A stretch of 43,376 nt of DNA from an uncultured Alphaproteobacteria bacterium (GCA_902826035.1 CADEDG010000005.1:1-43376); one strand, 5' to 3'. Positions 6,710-14,628 are shown, counted from the first letter of the stretch. The notes: generated by a model from the sequence alone, not told the origin. Translations and numbers: made by a program.

Positions 6710-7432
6710 ATGCCGAAATTCTACTTGCGCGAGGGGGGATGCGGGCGAGGGTTGCGCTGGCAAGCAATCGCGGCGGTCGCCCTCCTCTCCGCATGCGCCA
6801 GCATACAGAGTGCGGCGATCTCAACGGTCGCAGCCTTAACGCCATCGGTCGAGGCAGCCGAAATCGTCGCTGGCCCGCCAAGTGGCGCTATGCTTGGAGC
6901 AGAGGCGCAAGCCGTGCGCGGTCCGTGGAGCGAGGCGCGCGTCGCCCAGGCGCGCGCCGACGACAGCTTCGACGCGTTCTCCGCGTTCGCGTCCGTGCTG
7001 GGCGACGGCTTTGCCGAAGCGAACTATCCTCTAACCAAGGGCGCGCTCGAGCGCGTGCTCGCTCCACTCGGCGCCGCCATTGGCGTTGCGAAAGCGCGCT
7101 ACGATCGCGAACGACCGTTCGAGGTCGATAGCGCGGTGACCACATGCATTGAAGCAACGGATCGCATCCGCGCCAGCGGCTCTTACCCTTCCGGGCACGC
7201 TGCGTTCGGGTGGGCCTGGGGCCTGGTGTTGGCGGAGCTTGCCCCCGCCCATGCCGACGCGATTCTGGGGCGTGCCCGCGAGTATGGCGACAGCCGCGTC
7301 GTGTGCGGGCTGCACTATCCAAGCGACATTGAAGCCGGCCGCACCATCGCCGCCGCCGCGCTCGCGCGCCTGCATGCTGAGCCAGAATTTCGCGCCGCGC
7401 TGGATGCGGCGCGGGGGGAGTTTCAGCGCTAG
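6710..7432 (+). CDS. Class A (PAP2-type) acid phosphatase, probable lipoprotein
   Basis: PAP2-superfamily non-specific acid phosphatase, 240 residues. The three-part active site is complete: K128-x6-R135-P136 (KARYDRERP), PSGH at 160-163, and S195-R196-x5-H202-x3-D206 (SRVVCGLHYPSD). The N-terminus is a signal peptide ending in the lipobox LSAC with Cys29, so the mature enzyme should be a periplasmic lipoprotein that removes phosphate from organic phosphoesters. GGAG at 6699-6702 sits 7 bases before the ATG. Only 12 bases separate it from the upstream protease, so an exported-hydrolase operon is likely. No Pho box was looked for beyond the short gap. Confidence 0.91.
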   Translation: MPKFYLREGGCGRGLRWQAIAAVALLSACASIQSAAISTVAALTPSVEAAEIVAGPPSGAMLGAEAQAVRGPWSEARVAQARADDSFDAFSAFASVLGDGFAEANYPLTKGALERVLAPLGAAIGVAKARYDRERPFEVDSAVTTCIEATDRIRASGSYPSGHAAFGWAWGLVLAELAPAHADAILGRAREYGDSRVVCGLHYPSDIEAGRTIAAAALARLHAEPEFRAALDAARGEFQR

Positions 7433-7443
7433 AGCAAATCACC

Positions 7444-7463
7444 TTGGACCGCCGGCGGTCCAA
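7444..7463. repeat. Perfect 20-bp palindrome between convergent genes
   Basis: TTGGACCGCCGGCGGTCCAA is a perfect palindrome lying between the convergent phosphatase and sigma-factor stops. A similar core (CGCCGGCGGTCCA) occurs at about 13230-13245. There is no T-run. It could be a bidirectional transcription barrier or a small dispersed repeat. Confidence 0.5.
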
Positions 7464-7470
7464 GATGACG

Positions 7471-8685
7471 CTAAACCCCCGCCCTGCGCTCGCTTAGAAA
7501 CCTGATCACCGCCCCGTCGCGTTCGCGTGCGATGGCTTCGTCGTACGCCGCACGCGCTTCATCGGCGCGGCCCAAATGCGCCAGCAGATCCGCGCGCAGC
7601 GCCCAATAGGGTTGGTAACTCTTAAGCGCGGCACCAAGCGACTCAAGCGCCGCTAGCCCCGCCGCTGCGCCGCTCATGCGTGCACTCGCCGCCGCGCGGT
7701 TTAGGCGCACGACCGGAGAAGGCGCCAACGCAGCGAGACCATCATAGAGCGTGGCGATTGCGTTCCAATCCGCGCGGCCCTGCGCGCGTCGCGCCGCGTG
7801 TGCGGATTGGATGGCCGCCTCTAGCTGGAAGCGACCGATGCGGTCGGCGGCGGCGGCGCGTTGAAGGATTGCCTCGGCTTCGTCCTGCATGTCGGCACGC
7901 CATAGCGACAAGTCCTGCGCCTCCAGCGGCACAAAGCGACCCTCGACGCGCCGCGCGGGCCGACGCGCTTCGAGGTGCAACATCAGCGCAAGCAGGCCGA
8001 GCGCTTCGGGCTCGTCCGGCAATTGCGCAGCGAGCACGCGGGCGAGCCAGACCGCCTCCTCCGCCAGCGCCGCACGATCGGGATTGGCGCCTTCGGGATC
8101 GCTCCAGCCCTCAGAATAGGCCGCGTAGATCGCTTGCAGCACCGCATCGAGACGGTCCGACCACTCCTCCGGCGGCGGCGGCGCAAACGGGATGCGCGCT
8201 TCGGCGATGCGCTGCTTGGCGCGCACCAGACGCTGGCTCATCGCCGCTGGCGCGACCAGGAACGCCGCAGCGATCCGCGAGCCGGAGAGGCCGAGCACGG
8301 CTTGCAGCATCAAGGCGGTGCGCGCGGCCGGCTCGATCTCGGGATGCGCGCAGGCGAACATGAGCTCAAGCCGGCGGTCGGGCGTGCGGCGCGCACCGAT
8401 GTCGGCCGCCAATTCCTCCGCCGCCAATGCCAGCGTCGGCCCACCAGCGGCCGCGGTCTTGGCGCGGCGCGCTGCATCAAAAAGCTTGCGCCGGGCGGCG
8501 GCGAACAGCCAGGCTTCGGGATTATCCGGCGCGCCGGTGCGCGGCCAAGCCGTGAGCGAAGCGGCGAAGGCGTCCGCAAGCGCATCCTCGGCGGCGGCTA
8601 CATCGCGCGTGCGCGCCGCTAGCAGAGCCAGCAAACGCCCATAGCTCTCGCGCGCGACGCGTTCGGCGAGGCGGCTCGCGTTCAC
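7471..8685 (-). CDS. ECF sigma factor with C-terminal TPR-like extension (ECF42 type)
   Basis: Group IV sigma factor of 404 residues from a GTG start at 8685. Sigma region 2 is at about residues 8-75 (ARESYGRLLALLAARTRDVAAAEDA, DNPEAWLFAAARRKL). Region 4 is around 110-165 (LMLQAVLGLSGSRIAAAFLV, MSQRLVRAKQRI). The remaining 230 residues are a helical, TPR-like domain with LNRAAA typical of DUF6596. This layout, with an adjacent DGPF protein, defines the ECF42 group, which has no anti-sigma factor; the C-terminal extension is thought to control activity. The GTG is preferred because it overlaps the upstream stop as GTGA (translational coupling). A longer frame to 8778 would lie inside the partner gene. 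Confidence 0.88.
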   Translation of the reverse strand: MNASRLAERVARESYGRLLALLAARTRDVAAAEDALADAFAASLTAWPRTGAPDNPEAWLFAAARRKLFDAARRAKTAAAGGPTLALAAEELAADIGARRTPDRRLELMFACAHPEIEPAARTALMLQAVLGLSGSRIAAAFLVAPAAMSQRLVRAKQRIAEARIPFAPPPPEEWSDRLDAVLQAIYAAYSEGWSDPEGANPDRAALAEEAVWLARVLAAQLPDEPEALGLLALMLHLEARRPARRVEGRFVPLEAQDLSLWRADMQDEAEAILQRAAAADRIGRFQLEAAIQSAHAARRAQGRADWNAIATLYDGLAALAPSPVVRLNRAAASARMSGAAAGLAALESLGAALKSYQPYWALRADLLAHLGRADEARAAYDEAIARERDGAVIRFLSERRAGV

Positions 8686-9029
8686 CGCACCATGATCGGC
8701 CTGAGCTCGACGCCCCCGCCATGCATCATGGTCGGCGCATGTCTGGCCCAGTTGAGCGCTTCCGCATCGCTTGCGCACTCGATCAGGTAATAGCCGCCAA
8801 GATTTTCCTTTGTATCCACGAACGGACCATCGACGACCTGCGTCCCGCCCATGCCGCGTACGCTCTTGGCGGTGGCGACGACATTGAGTTCATCGCCGGA
8901 AACCAACGCGCCTGCATCGCGCAGCTTGGTTGTGTAGGCCTCATATGCGCCCATGATTTCACCGACGCGCTCGGAGGAAACGTTCTCCCAATCGGATTCC
9001 TTGCCATAGATCAGGATCATGTAGCGCAT
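8682..9029 (-). CDS. YCII-related DGPF-domain protein
   Basis: A 115-residue protein of the YciI/DGPF family with the eponymous motif VDGPFVDTKE near residue 66 and GGYYLIECAS after it. The fold is a ferredoxin-like dimer; YciI relatives have a His/Asp pair, but no reaction is established for DGPF proteins. It is the upstream partner of the ECF sigma gene and overlaps it by 4 bases (GTGA). This is the hallmark of ECF42 loci, in which the sigma factor typically drives the DGPF gene. Start ATG at 9027-9029 is preceded by GGAGACT. Function beyond partnership is unknown. Confidence 0.94.
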   Translation of the reverse strand: MRYMILIYGKESDWENVSSERVGEIMGAYEAYTTKLRDAGALVSGDELNVVATAKSVRGMGGTQVVDGPFVDTKENLGGYYLIECASDAEALNWARHAPTMMHGGGVELRPIMVR

Positions 9030-9093
9030 CTTCAGTCTCCAGTGGCGGGATGCCGTCCTCGTATTGACGTTCGGCCGCGCCTGCTTTCGACAC

Positions 9094-10146
9094 TCAAGCG
9101 GCCTTCTTTGGAGAATCCCGCAACAACCCTAGTGCGACCAGACTTTCAGCGGTCGCCACCAACGCGTCTTCATTGCTGCGCGGGGCCCAGCCCAGCACGT
9201 TGCGCGCCTTGGCGTTTGAACCGTTCTTGCGCTTGCCTAGCTCCGGCACGATCTGCGCCACTGCCGGATCGCGCGCGGCCGCCATACGCACCATCCAGTT
9301 CGGCAGCACGGCTGTCGGCGCGCGCCGCGCCGCGCGGCCCATGCGCGCCTTTAGCACGCGCGATATCTGCTGGATGGTGAGGAAGTCGCCGGCCACCGCC
9401 TGGAAACGCTCTCCTTTGGCTGCGGGGCTGGTCATGGCGCGCAGGTGCAGGTCGGCCACGTCGCGAACATCGACAATGCCGAACGAGAGGTTCGGGCAAC
9501 CCGGCAGCGCGCCATCCATCAAGCGTTGCACCAGCAGGATCGAGGTCGAGTAATCCGCGCCCAACACCGGGCCGAACACCCCAACCGGATTGACCACCGA
9601 GAGCTCCAACGCCCCACCTTCGCGGGTGATGAAATCCCAAGCCGCGCGCTCGGCAAGCGTCTTCGACTTGGTGTAGGCGCGAACGTCCTCGCCGTCCGGG
9701 TTTGTCCAGTTCGCCTCGGTGAAGGGTTCGGCCTGCGGCTTTTGACCGTAACCGATCGCGGCGAAGGACGAGGTCAATACCAAGCGCTTCACGCCGGCAT
9801 CGCGAGCGGCCTTCAGCACGCGCAGCGCGCCTTCGCGCGCGGGGATAATCAATTCGTCTTCGTGCTTGGGCGCGGCGGGCGGAAAGGGCGAGGCTACGTG
9901 CAGCACGTACGTGCAGCCCGCGACGGCGTCCGCCCAACCGGCATCGCTCATCAAATCGGCGGCGGCGAAACTGAGCGCTTCGCCCGGCTCAGCGCCGCCC
10001 ACTTTGAGCATGGCGCGCACTTCCGCTTCGCGCGAGAGCGAGCGCACTGTGGTGCGAACGCGATAACCCGCCGCCAGCAGCTGCAAAATGCAGTGCGCGC
10101 CGATGAAACCCGAACCGCCAGTGACGAGCACCAATTCTCCAGCCAT
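9094..10146 (-). CDS. Extended SDR reductase (dihydroflavonol-4-reductase-like)
   Basis: NAD(P)-dependent extended short-chain dehydrogenase/reductase, 350 residues. The nucleotide loop is GGSGFIG at residues 10-16, followed by TTVR, suggesting NADPH use through the arginine. A TSS motif lies at 125-127 and the catalytic YTKSK places Tyr158 and Lys162. Closest named family by pattern is the dihydroflavonol reductase/cinnamoyl-CoA reductase-like aldehyde or ketone reductases found in many bacteria; these reduce small carbonyls and the plant name should not be taken literally. It ends 64 bases downstream of the YciI start region and is preceded on the same strand by the hydrolase, with 16 bases between them, so it probably shares a transcript with that gene. 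Confidence 0.9.
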   Translation of the reverse strand: MAGELVLVTGGSGFIGAHCILQLLAAGYRVRTTVRSLSREAEVRAMLKVGGAEPGEALSFAAADLMSDAGWADAVAGCTYVLHVASPFPPAAPKHEDELIIPAREGALRVLKAARDAGVKRLVLTSSFAAIGYGQKPQAEPFTEANWTNPDGEDVRAYTKSKTLAERAAWDFITREGGALELSVVNPVGVFGPVLGADYSTSILLVQRLMDGALPGCPNLSFGIVDVRDVADLHLRAMTSPAAKGERFQAVAGDFLTIQQISRVLKARMGRAARRAPTAVLPNWMVRMAAARDPAVAQIVPELGKRKNGSNAKARNVLGWAPRSNEDALVATAESLVALGLLRDSPKKAA

Positions 10147-10162
10147 GTCGGGCTCCTAGAGC

Positions 10163-11101
10163 TTATGTCGCCGGCGCCACGCGCGCGGCCATTTGATCGA
10201 ACGCGTCCCAGAATTGGGCTCGCATCTCGTCTTTTTCCATCAGGATTTCGTGGCGGGCGCCGGGAATGCTGATGTGGGTCGCCTCGGGAAATTGCGCGAT
10301 CACCGCCGCATGGCTGGCATTGTCCACTAATTGCTCCTTACCCGCGGTGGCGACCAGGATCGGGATGCGCAGATGCGCTGAGGCCGACGGTTGAGAGATC
10401 GCATCGATGGCGTCAGCGGCGGCCGCCACCCAACCGATCGTTGGGCCTGCGAGCGCAAGCCTTGGCTCCTCCGCGATCAAATCCTGACAACGCCCGTGAC
10501 GTGCCTCGTCGTGTGTGACGGGATTTTTGCGGAACGGCTCGCGCGTCCATTTGCGCGTGACGCCCGGCGCAAACATACCGCCGCCGCCAACCGACACCAT
10601 GAAGCGCGAATAACTCTTGGCCATCTTTCCAAGCTTGGCGATGCCCCACATCGGCGCGGAGAACGCCGCGGCGTCGAGTTCGACACGGCGGGTCTGCATA
10701 GCGCGCAGCAGAATTGCGCCGCCCATCGAGTGGGCAAGCCCGATGTAAGGACGTGGCAGCTTCCCGGCGCAGAGTTTCAGCGCCGTGGCGAGGTCGTTTA
10801 CCGGATCGTCGAAACTGGCGAAGTGACCCTTGACGCCGTCGCCAACTTCGCGTCCCGACATGCCCTGCCCGCGCCAATCGATGCAGAACACAGCGAACCC
10901 GCGCGCCTGCAGGTCGCGGATTACTTCGAAATATTTCTCGATAAATTCCGTGCGGCCCGGCGCCACAATCACTGAACCGCGCGCCGGCGTCCGCGTCGCC
11001 GGTGCCGTGAGCGCGCGCACCTTCACGCCGCCGCGGCCCTCGAGCCAATGCTCTTCCGCGCCGTCCGGGATGTCGTTGCCGGGTACGCGGACGAAGGCCA
11101 T
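10163..11101 (-). CDS. Alpha/beta hydrolase, monoacylglycerol lipase/lysophospholipase type
   Basis: Serine hydrolase of 312 residues. Nucleophile elbow AHSMGG places Ser125. The oxyanion region is APGRTEF (47-53) and the strand CIDWRGQGMSGR precedes the elbow. His284 in GARHEIL is the likely catalytic base and Asp260 (QLVDN) the probable acid. No signal peptide is seen, so it is probably cytoplasmic or membrane-associated. The pattern FCIDWRGQG-SGR is typical of serine aminopeptidase S33/monoglyceride-lipase-like enzymes (PldB group). An SCP2 protein gene lies 11 bases upstream and the SDR gene 16 bases downstream, all co-directional, consistent with a lipid-handling operon. Confidence 0.9.
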   Translation of the reverse strand: MAFVRVPGNDIPDGAEEHWLEGRGGVKVRALTAPATRTPARGSVIVAPGRTEFIEKYFEVIRDLQARGFAVFCIDWRGQGMSGREVGDGVKGHFASFDDPVNDLATALKLCAGKLPRPYIGLAHSMGGAILLRAMQTRRVELDAAAFSAPMWGIAKLGKMAKSYSRFMVSVGGGGMFAPGVTRKWTREPFRKNPVTHDEARHGRCQDLIAEEPRLALAGPTIGWVAAAADAIDAISQPSASAHLRIPILVATAGKEQLVDNASHAAVIAQFPEATHISIPGARHEILMEKDEMRAQFWDAFDQMAARVAPAT

Positions 11102-11112
11102 CGCGTTCGCCC

Positions 11113-11412
11113 TCAGCCGCGCAGCTTGGCCATGACGCCTTGCAGCTGCATCGCCACGCCCATGTCGCCTTCGACCTTGAGCTTGCCTTGCATGAACGCC
11201 GAAGTCGGATCGAGCTTTCCGCTCGCCATATCGACAAAGTCTTCCAGCTTCACCTTGATGGTGGTGTCAGCGGCCGCATCCTCAGCGGACACCTTGCCCG
11301 CGCCGCCATCCAGGAAAATCTTCCCAGCGTCGCCGAAATCGAACTTCACCTTCTTGCCGGGGACCGTGACGCCGGAGCTGGAAAAACGGCCGAGGATTTC
11401 GTCGAAAGTCAT
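11113..11412 (-). CDS. SCP2 sterol-binding-domain protein
   Basis: A 99-residue protein consisting of one SCP2 domain, a hydrophobic-pocket fold that binds lipids or acyl-CoAs. Visible: KKVKFDFGDAGKIFLDGG, then VSAEDAAADTTIKVKLEDFVDMASGKLDPTSAF broken into the usual strands, and MQGKLKVEGDMGVAMQL, the conserved SCP2 signature around residues 72-88. ATG at 11412 (MTFDEIL) is chosen because GGAGAG lies 5 bases upstream; the same frame extends 11 codons further without signal. It is the first gene of a run with the lipase-like hydrolase. Bacterial single-domain members have no assigned ligand. Confidence 0.88.
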   Translation of the reverse strand: MTFDEILGRFSSSGVTVPGKKVKFDFGDAGKIFLDGGAGKVSAEDAAADTTIKVKLEDFVDMASGKLDPTSAFMQGKLKVEGDMGVAMQLQGVMAKLRG

Positions 11413-11491
11413 TGGGGCTCTCCTCCTGATCGGCCCCTTACACACCAGGAGTGCGATCCCTGCAAGGGTGACGGACCGTCAGGGCGGACGA

Positions 11492-12340
11492 TCAGGGGAG
11501 AGGCTTACGAAATTTGAGCGTCATTCTGTCGCTTTCGCCGATGACCTCGAACGGGGACGTGTCGAAGTCCGGGTCAGGGGGCTGTCCCAAAGGGGAGGTG
11601 CGCAAGGTCGGCGGCAGAGTCCACACCCCGAACGGGTGACTACGGGTGTCACGCGGATTAGCGTTGACATCGCTCGCGGCCACGAACTCGAAACCGACCT
11701 CCTGCGCCAATAGGCGCACATAGGCTTCGGTCACGTAGCCGGTGTCCGCGTTAGGCGATTGCAGTCGCGAGGACGCTGCGCGGTGTTGTTCGACGCCGAG
11801 CGCGCCGCCAGGTTTCAGCGCTGCGTAAATATCGGCGAACACGCGCTCCGCTACGCCCTCGACCATCATGGTGTTGACAGTGTTGGCGACAATCGCGAGA
11901 TCGACGCTCCCCGCCGGCGCCAGCGCCCGGCCGCGCGCCACGATCGTGCGCTCGATCTCTCCATAGCGGGCAACATCGCGACGAAACCGCGCCTCCCAAG
12001 CGGCAAGCACCTCGCGCTGCGCCTGCGATGGCGCCTGTGGATCGAAACTCGCGGCTATCAGCTTGCCGCCATTGGCGGCAAGGAACGGAGCGAGGATCGA
12101 AGTGTACCAGCCAATGCCTGGCAACACTTCCAGCACCGTCATGTCGCCGTTCAATCCCCAGAACAGCAAAGTCTGCAGCGGATGGCGGTAACGGTCGCGG
12201 CGGCGGTCGAGTCGCCAATCGCCTGCAATCGCCCAGCCAAGCGAGCCGCGCTCGGGCGGCTTTGGCGCATCCGGCTCGCCCTTGCCGCATGCGGAAAGGC
12301 TCAGGGAAAGTCCAAGAACAGCGTATCGTCGTGTAAGCAT
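11492..12340 (-). CDS. Exported methyltransferase-fold protein, probable lipoprotein
   Basis: A 282-residue protein with a class I SAM-methyltransferase fold behind an export signal. The N-terminus MLTRRYAVLGLSLSLSACGKG has a lipobox (LSAC, Cys18). The SAM-binding core VLEVLPGIGWYTSILAPFLA (around 69-88) replaces the usual E/DxGxGxG, followed by acidic FDPQ and VDLAIVANTVN. YAALKPGGALGV marks the post-SAM strand. This matches the 'predicted methyltransferase' family known as COG4798, which is curiously extracytoplasmic although SAM is cytoplasmic; some members may not be enzymes. It is transcribed away from the Hsp20 promoter. Family assignment good, activity doubtful. Confidence 0.86.
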   Translation of the reverse strand: MLTRRYAVLGLSLSLSACGKGEPDAPKPPERGSLGWAIAGDWRLDRRRDRYRHPLQTLLFWGLNGDMTVLEVLPGIGWYTSILAPFLAANGGKLIAASFDPQAPSQAQREVLAAWEARFRRDVARYGEIERTIVARGRALAPAGSVDLAIVANTVNTMMVEGVAERVFADIYAALKPGGALGVEQHRAASSRLQSPNADTGYVTEAYVRLLAQEVGFEFVAASDVNANPRDTRSHPFGVWTLPPTLRTSPLGQPPDPDFDTSPFEVIGESDRMTLKFRKPLP

Positions 12341-12382
12341 GGGCGTGCGCTATGGCGGGCGCGGCGTTTTGTCAAAGCGGGG

Positions 12383-12412
12383 CCCTTGAACCCAGCGCCG
12401 CCAAACCCATCT
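12383..12412 (+). promoter_or_regulatory. Sigma-32 (RpoH)-type heat-shock promoter
   Basis: CCCTTGAA (12383-12390), a 14-base spacer and ACCCATCT (12405-12412) match the RpoH consensus CCCTTGAA-N13-15-CCCCATNT closely. Transcription would start near 12419, giving about a 118-base untranslated leader for the Hsp20 gene. Seen directly; function inferred from consensus and the gene downstream. Confidence 0.68.
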
Positions 12413-12492
12413 CAAAATCGTGCGGCGCCCAATCGGGGCAGCACCGGCAAGGAAACGTCGCCGCTTCGGGGCGAAACAACCTGGCCATTTCC

Positions 12493-12537
12493 CGCTCTCT
12501 CGAGAGCGCTTGATGTCGCTTGAAAGGAAGGACAATC
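12493..12537 (+). promoter_or_regulatory. ROSE-like RNA thermometer over the Hsp20 ribosome site
   Basis: A 6-bp hairpin (CGCTCT, CTCG loop, AGAGCG at 12493-12508) is followed by TCGCT (12516-12520), TGAA loop, and AGGAAGGA (12525-12532). TCGCT fits the U(U/C)GCU motif that pairs with AGGA around a bulged G in ROSE elements, the RNA thermometers of alphaproteobacterial small heat-shock genes. The alternative AGGA at 12529-12532 is the Shine-Dalgarno, 5 bases from the ATG. Heat would open it. Inferred by motif and context. Confidence 0.5.
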
Positions 12538-13032
12538 ATGAACGCCAACGAACTCAACCCCCTCTACCGCACCCTGGTCGGCTTCGACCGGATCGCCAAT
12601 TTGATGGACCAGGCCGCGCGCCTTGACGCTGCGCCAGGTTATCCTCCGTTTAACGTCGAGCAAAGCAGCGAGGATGCGTTCCGCATCGAACTTGCAGTCG
12701 CCGGCTTCGGGCAGGACGACCTCACCATCGAATTCAAGCAGAATTCGCTCACCGTTTCGGGTGCGCGCAAGCAGCCGGAAACGCCACGCAATTTCCTCCA
12801 TCGCGGCATCGCCGAACGTTCGTTCGAGCGCCGCTTCGGCCTCGCCGACCATGTTCGCGTCGCCGGCGCCAAGCTGGAGAACGGATTGCTGACCATCGAC
12901 CTGGTGCGCGAGCTGCCGGACATCCTGAAGCCGCGTAAGATCGATATTGCGAATGTAACCGCCGGCGCACCGAAGGCGAAAGCCAGAGTGGTCGAAGCGC
13001 AAGCGGCCAACGACGAGACAGAAGCGGCATAA
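12538..13032 (+). CDS. Hsp20 family small heat-shock protein (IbpA-type)
   Basis: ATP-independent holdase chaperone of 164 residues that binds unfolding proteins in the cytoplasm. The alpha-crystallin domain spans about residues 36-130: PPFNVEQSSEDAFRIELAVAG, FKQNSLTVSGARK, RGIAERSFERRFGLADHV and LENGLLTIDLVRELP. A C-terminal KIDI provides the I-x-I motif used for oligomer contacts, followed by an Ala/Glu-rich tail. The start at 12538 is fixed by AAGGA 5 bases upstream and by the conserved N-terminus MNANELNPLYRTLVGFDR; an upstream in-frame ATG has no ribosome site. A sigma-32 promoter and a ROSE-like leader precede it and a strong terminator follows, so it is monocistronic and heat-controlled at two levels. 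Confidence 0.94.
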   Translation: MNANELNPLYRTLVGFDRIANLMDQAARLDAAPGYPPFNVEQSSEDAFRIELAVAGFGQDDLTIEFKQNSLTVSGARKQPETPRNFLHRGIAERSFERRFGLADHVRVAGAKLENGLLTIDLVRELPDILKPRKIDIANVTAGAPKAKARVVEAQAANDETEAA

Positions 13033-13116
13033 TACCCGCTTCCCGCTCGCCGCGCGGACATCCCCTCCCCCCGCGCCGCGCGGCGAGCCCCTCCTCCCCC
13101 AAGAAGCAAACTAAAG

Positions 13117-13142
13117 CGGCGCCTGTTGGCGCCGTTTTTTTT
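13117..13142 (+). terminator. Intrinsic terminator of Hsp20
   Basis: CGGCGCC (13117-13123), TGTT loop and GGCGCCG (13128-13134) form a perfect 7-bp GC stem, followed by eight T residues (13135-13142). Textbook intrinsic terminator about 85 bases after the hsp20 stop. Confidence 0.88.
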
Positions 13143-13279
13143 GGTCGAAGTCACGAACCCCACGCGCCAGATGCTGACTCAACCCGTCTTGTACAGCATC
13201 TTACACAAATGGGATGCGAATTGGAGAGAGCGCCGGCGGTCCAGGCTTGCGGCGCCTCGTCTGAAGCCGTCGGCAACCT

Positions 13280-14347
13280 TCAATCGTCGCTTGCTTCGTC
13301 GTCCTCGCCGCCGGTTTCGTGATCTTCGGCCTCGTCCGGTCCGGCGTCCTCCGACACGACGCCTAACAACACTGCATCGCATCCGGTTTCACCCAGAAGC
13401 GCCGCCAACGCTTCGTCCGCGACCAGCGCGCGCTTGCGGCGCAGTTCGGCCAGCGCTTTGGCGGCGTAACGCTGTGGCTTTTGCGAGAAGCGGGCCCCGG
13501 TGATATCGATCGCGACATTGGGCGCATCGCTCGCAAGAGCGTCGGCGTTCGCAGCCATCCAGGCCAGATACGCGCCAGCGATTTCGGTGCGTAAAAATTC
13601 GGCCAATCCGGCGCCCGCCGCCGCAAAGCTCGCGAACGCACCGTCAATGGAGGGCGCCCGCATGCGCTCAACCCAGCGCACCAGGTTCGGCGCTTGCGCC
13701 CGGATCAGCGCGCCCGGCGTCGGATCGGAAAGCAATTGTTCAAACTGGCCCGCCAGGCCGAAATCGGCCAGGCAGGGTCTGCCGCCCAACAGGTAGGCGC
13801 GGTCCGCCAGAATTTGGTCGATGATGCCGAGCACGCGCTGAAACGAGCCCTCGATCGCCGGCGCGGTTTCACGCGTGGAGCCGACATGGTGCAAGCGCCC
13901 AACCATGCGCACGCGGATGCTTTCCTCCAGCCCCTCCGGCGCTTCGGCGCCATCGAACATCATGTCGAGGATGCGGCGCGCGGCGCTCTCCTGATCGGCG
14001 GGATAGGTCCAGCGATAGTGGAACATCGCCTTGTTGAGCCATTCGTCGGCAAAGTCCTCGATCAGCGCCGACACGAACGCCAGGGCCGGATCGTCAGGTA
14101 TGATGGAGGGCTCGGGAAACCGCGCTTCCAGCGCCTCGATGATCGGCGTCGAATCCTGCATCGCTTCGTCGTCGGCGTCGACCAAAACTGGAATCAGAGG
14201 CAATTTGGCGAACCGCGCGAATTCTTCTTGCCGCGCCTGATTGCGCTGCAGCCACTCGAACGGAATGTTCTTGAAGCGAAGATAAGAGCGCACCTTCACC
14301 GAATAGGGAGACAGCTCTGCGCCATAGAGTCGAAACGGGGCGTTCAT
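13280..14347 (-). CDS. Glutathione S-transferase family protein with acidic tail
   Basis: A 355-residue protein with an N-terminal thioredoxin-like GST domain (residues 1-80: LYGAELSPYSVKVRSYLRFKNIPFEW in sequence, cis-Pro segment KLPLIPVLVDAD, then MQDSTPIIEALE, the usual glutathione gamma-glutamyl site) and an all-helical C-terminal domain to about 250 (YLLGGRPCLADFGLAGQF is the conserved GST motif with the N-capping Asp). About 90 extra residues follow, ending in a very acidic tail (EDAGPDEAEDHETGGEDDEASDD in part). That is longer than the usual 200-240. Either Ser13 or Tyr15 could activate the thiol. Convergent with Hsp20. Substrate unknown. Confidence 0.88.
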   Translation of the reverse strand: MNAPFRLYGAELSPYSVKVRSYLRFKNIPFEWLQRNQARQEEFARFAKLPLIPVLVDADDEAMQDSTPIIEALEARFPEPSIIPDDPALAFVSALIEDFADEWLNKAMFHYRWTYPADQESAARRILDMMFDGAEAPEGLEESIRVRMVGRLHHVGSTRETAPAIEGSFQRVLGIIDQILADRAYLLGGRPCLADFGLAGQFEQLLSDPTPGALIRAQAPNLVRWVERMRAPSIDGAFASFAAAGAGLAEFLRTEIAGAYLAWMAANADALASDAPNVAIDITGARFSQKPQRYAAKALAELRRKRALVADEALAALLGETGCDAVLLGVVSEDAGPDEAEDHETGGEDDEASDD

Positions 14348-14418
14348 GAATACCTCAAAGCAAGATCGCCGCGCGGGCTAACCGCACGGCGACCGAAAGT
14401 TCAAGCGCCGACGATGCG

Positions 14419-14628
14419 TCAGATCGGCTTGATGTTGACCGCGGAAGGTTTGTTTTTGCGCGGATCGTTTTCAACGTCGAAGCTGATCGCCTGACCTTCG
14501 CGCAGGCCGGTGAGCCCCGAACGCTCCACCGCGCTCACGTGCACGAACACATCCTGACCGCCTTCGTCGGGGGCGATGAAGCCGAAACCCTTCGCCATGT
14601 TGAACCATTTAACGACGCCTGTAGCCAT
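14419..14628 (-). CDS. Cold-shock domain protein (CspA family)
   Basis: Single-domain nucleic-acid chaperone of 69 residues. RNP1 is KGFGFI (13-18) and RNP2 VFVHVSAV (27-34), with the opening MATGVVKWFN. The start at 14628 follows an AGTGAAATC-type purine-rich stretch; the same frame is open much further upstream but without family similarity. It destabilises RNA secondary structure in the cytoplasm during cold or growth transitions. The gap to the next upstream gene is about 150 bases, which would fit the long structured 5' leaders usual for csp genes, but I could not identify a cold box. Confidence 0.95.
   Translation of the reverse strand: MATGVVKWFNMAKGFGFIAPDEGGQDVFVHVSAVERSGLTGLREGQAISFDVENDPRKNKPSAVNIKPI

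Noticed and set aside
5393-6763. Antisense open frame of 456 codons opposite the metalloprotease
   Set aside because: No domain; sense strand has signal peptide, PPC repeats and zinc motif.
8686-8778. Upstream start for the ECF sigma factor
   Set aside because: It lies within the DGPF gene and encodes no sigma similarity; the GTGA overlap explains the start.
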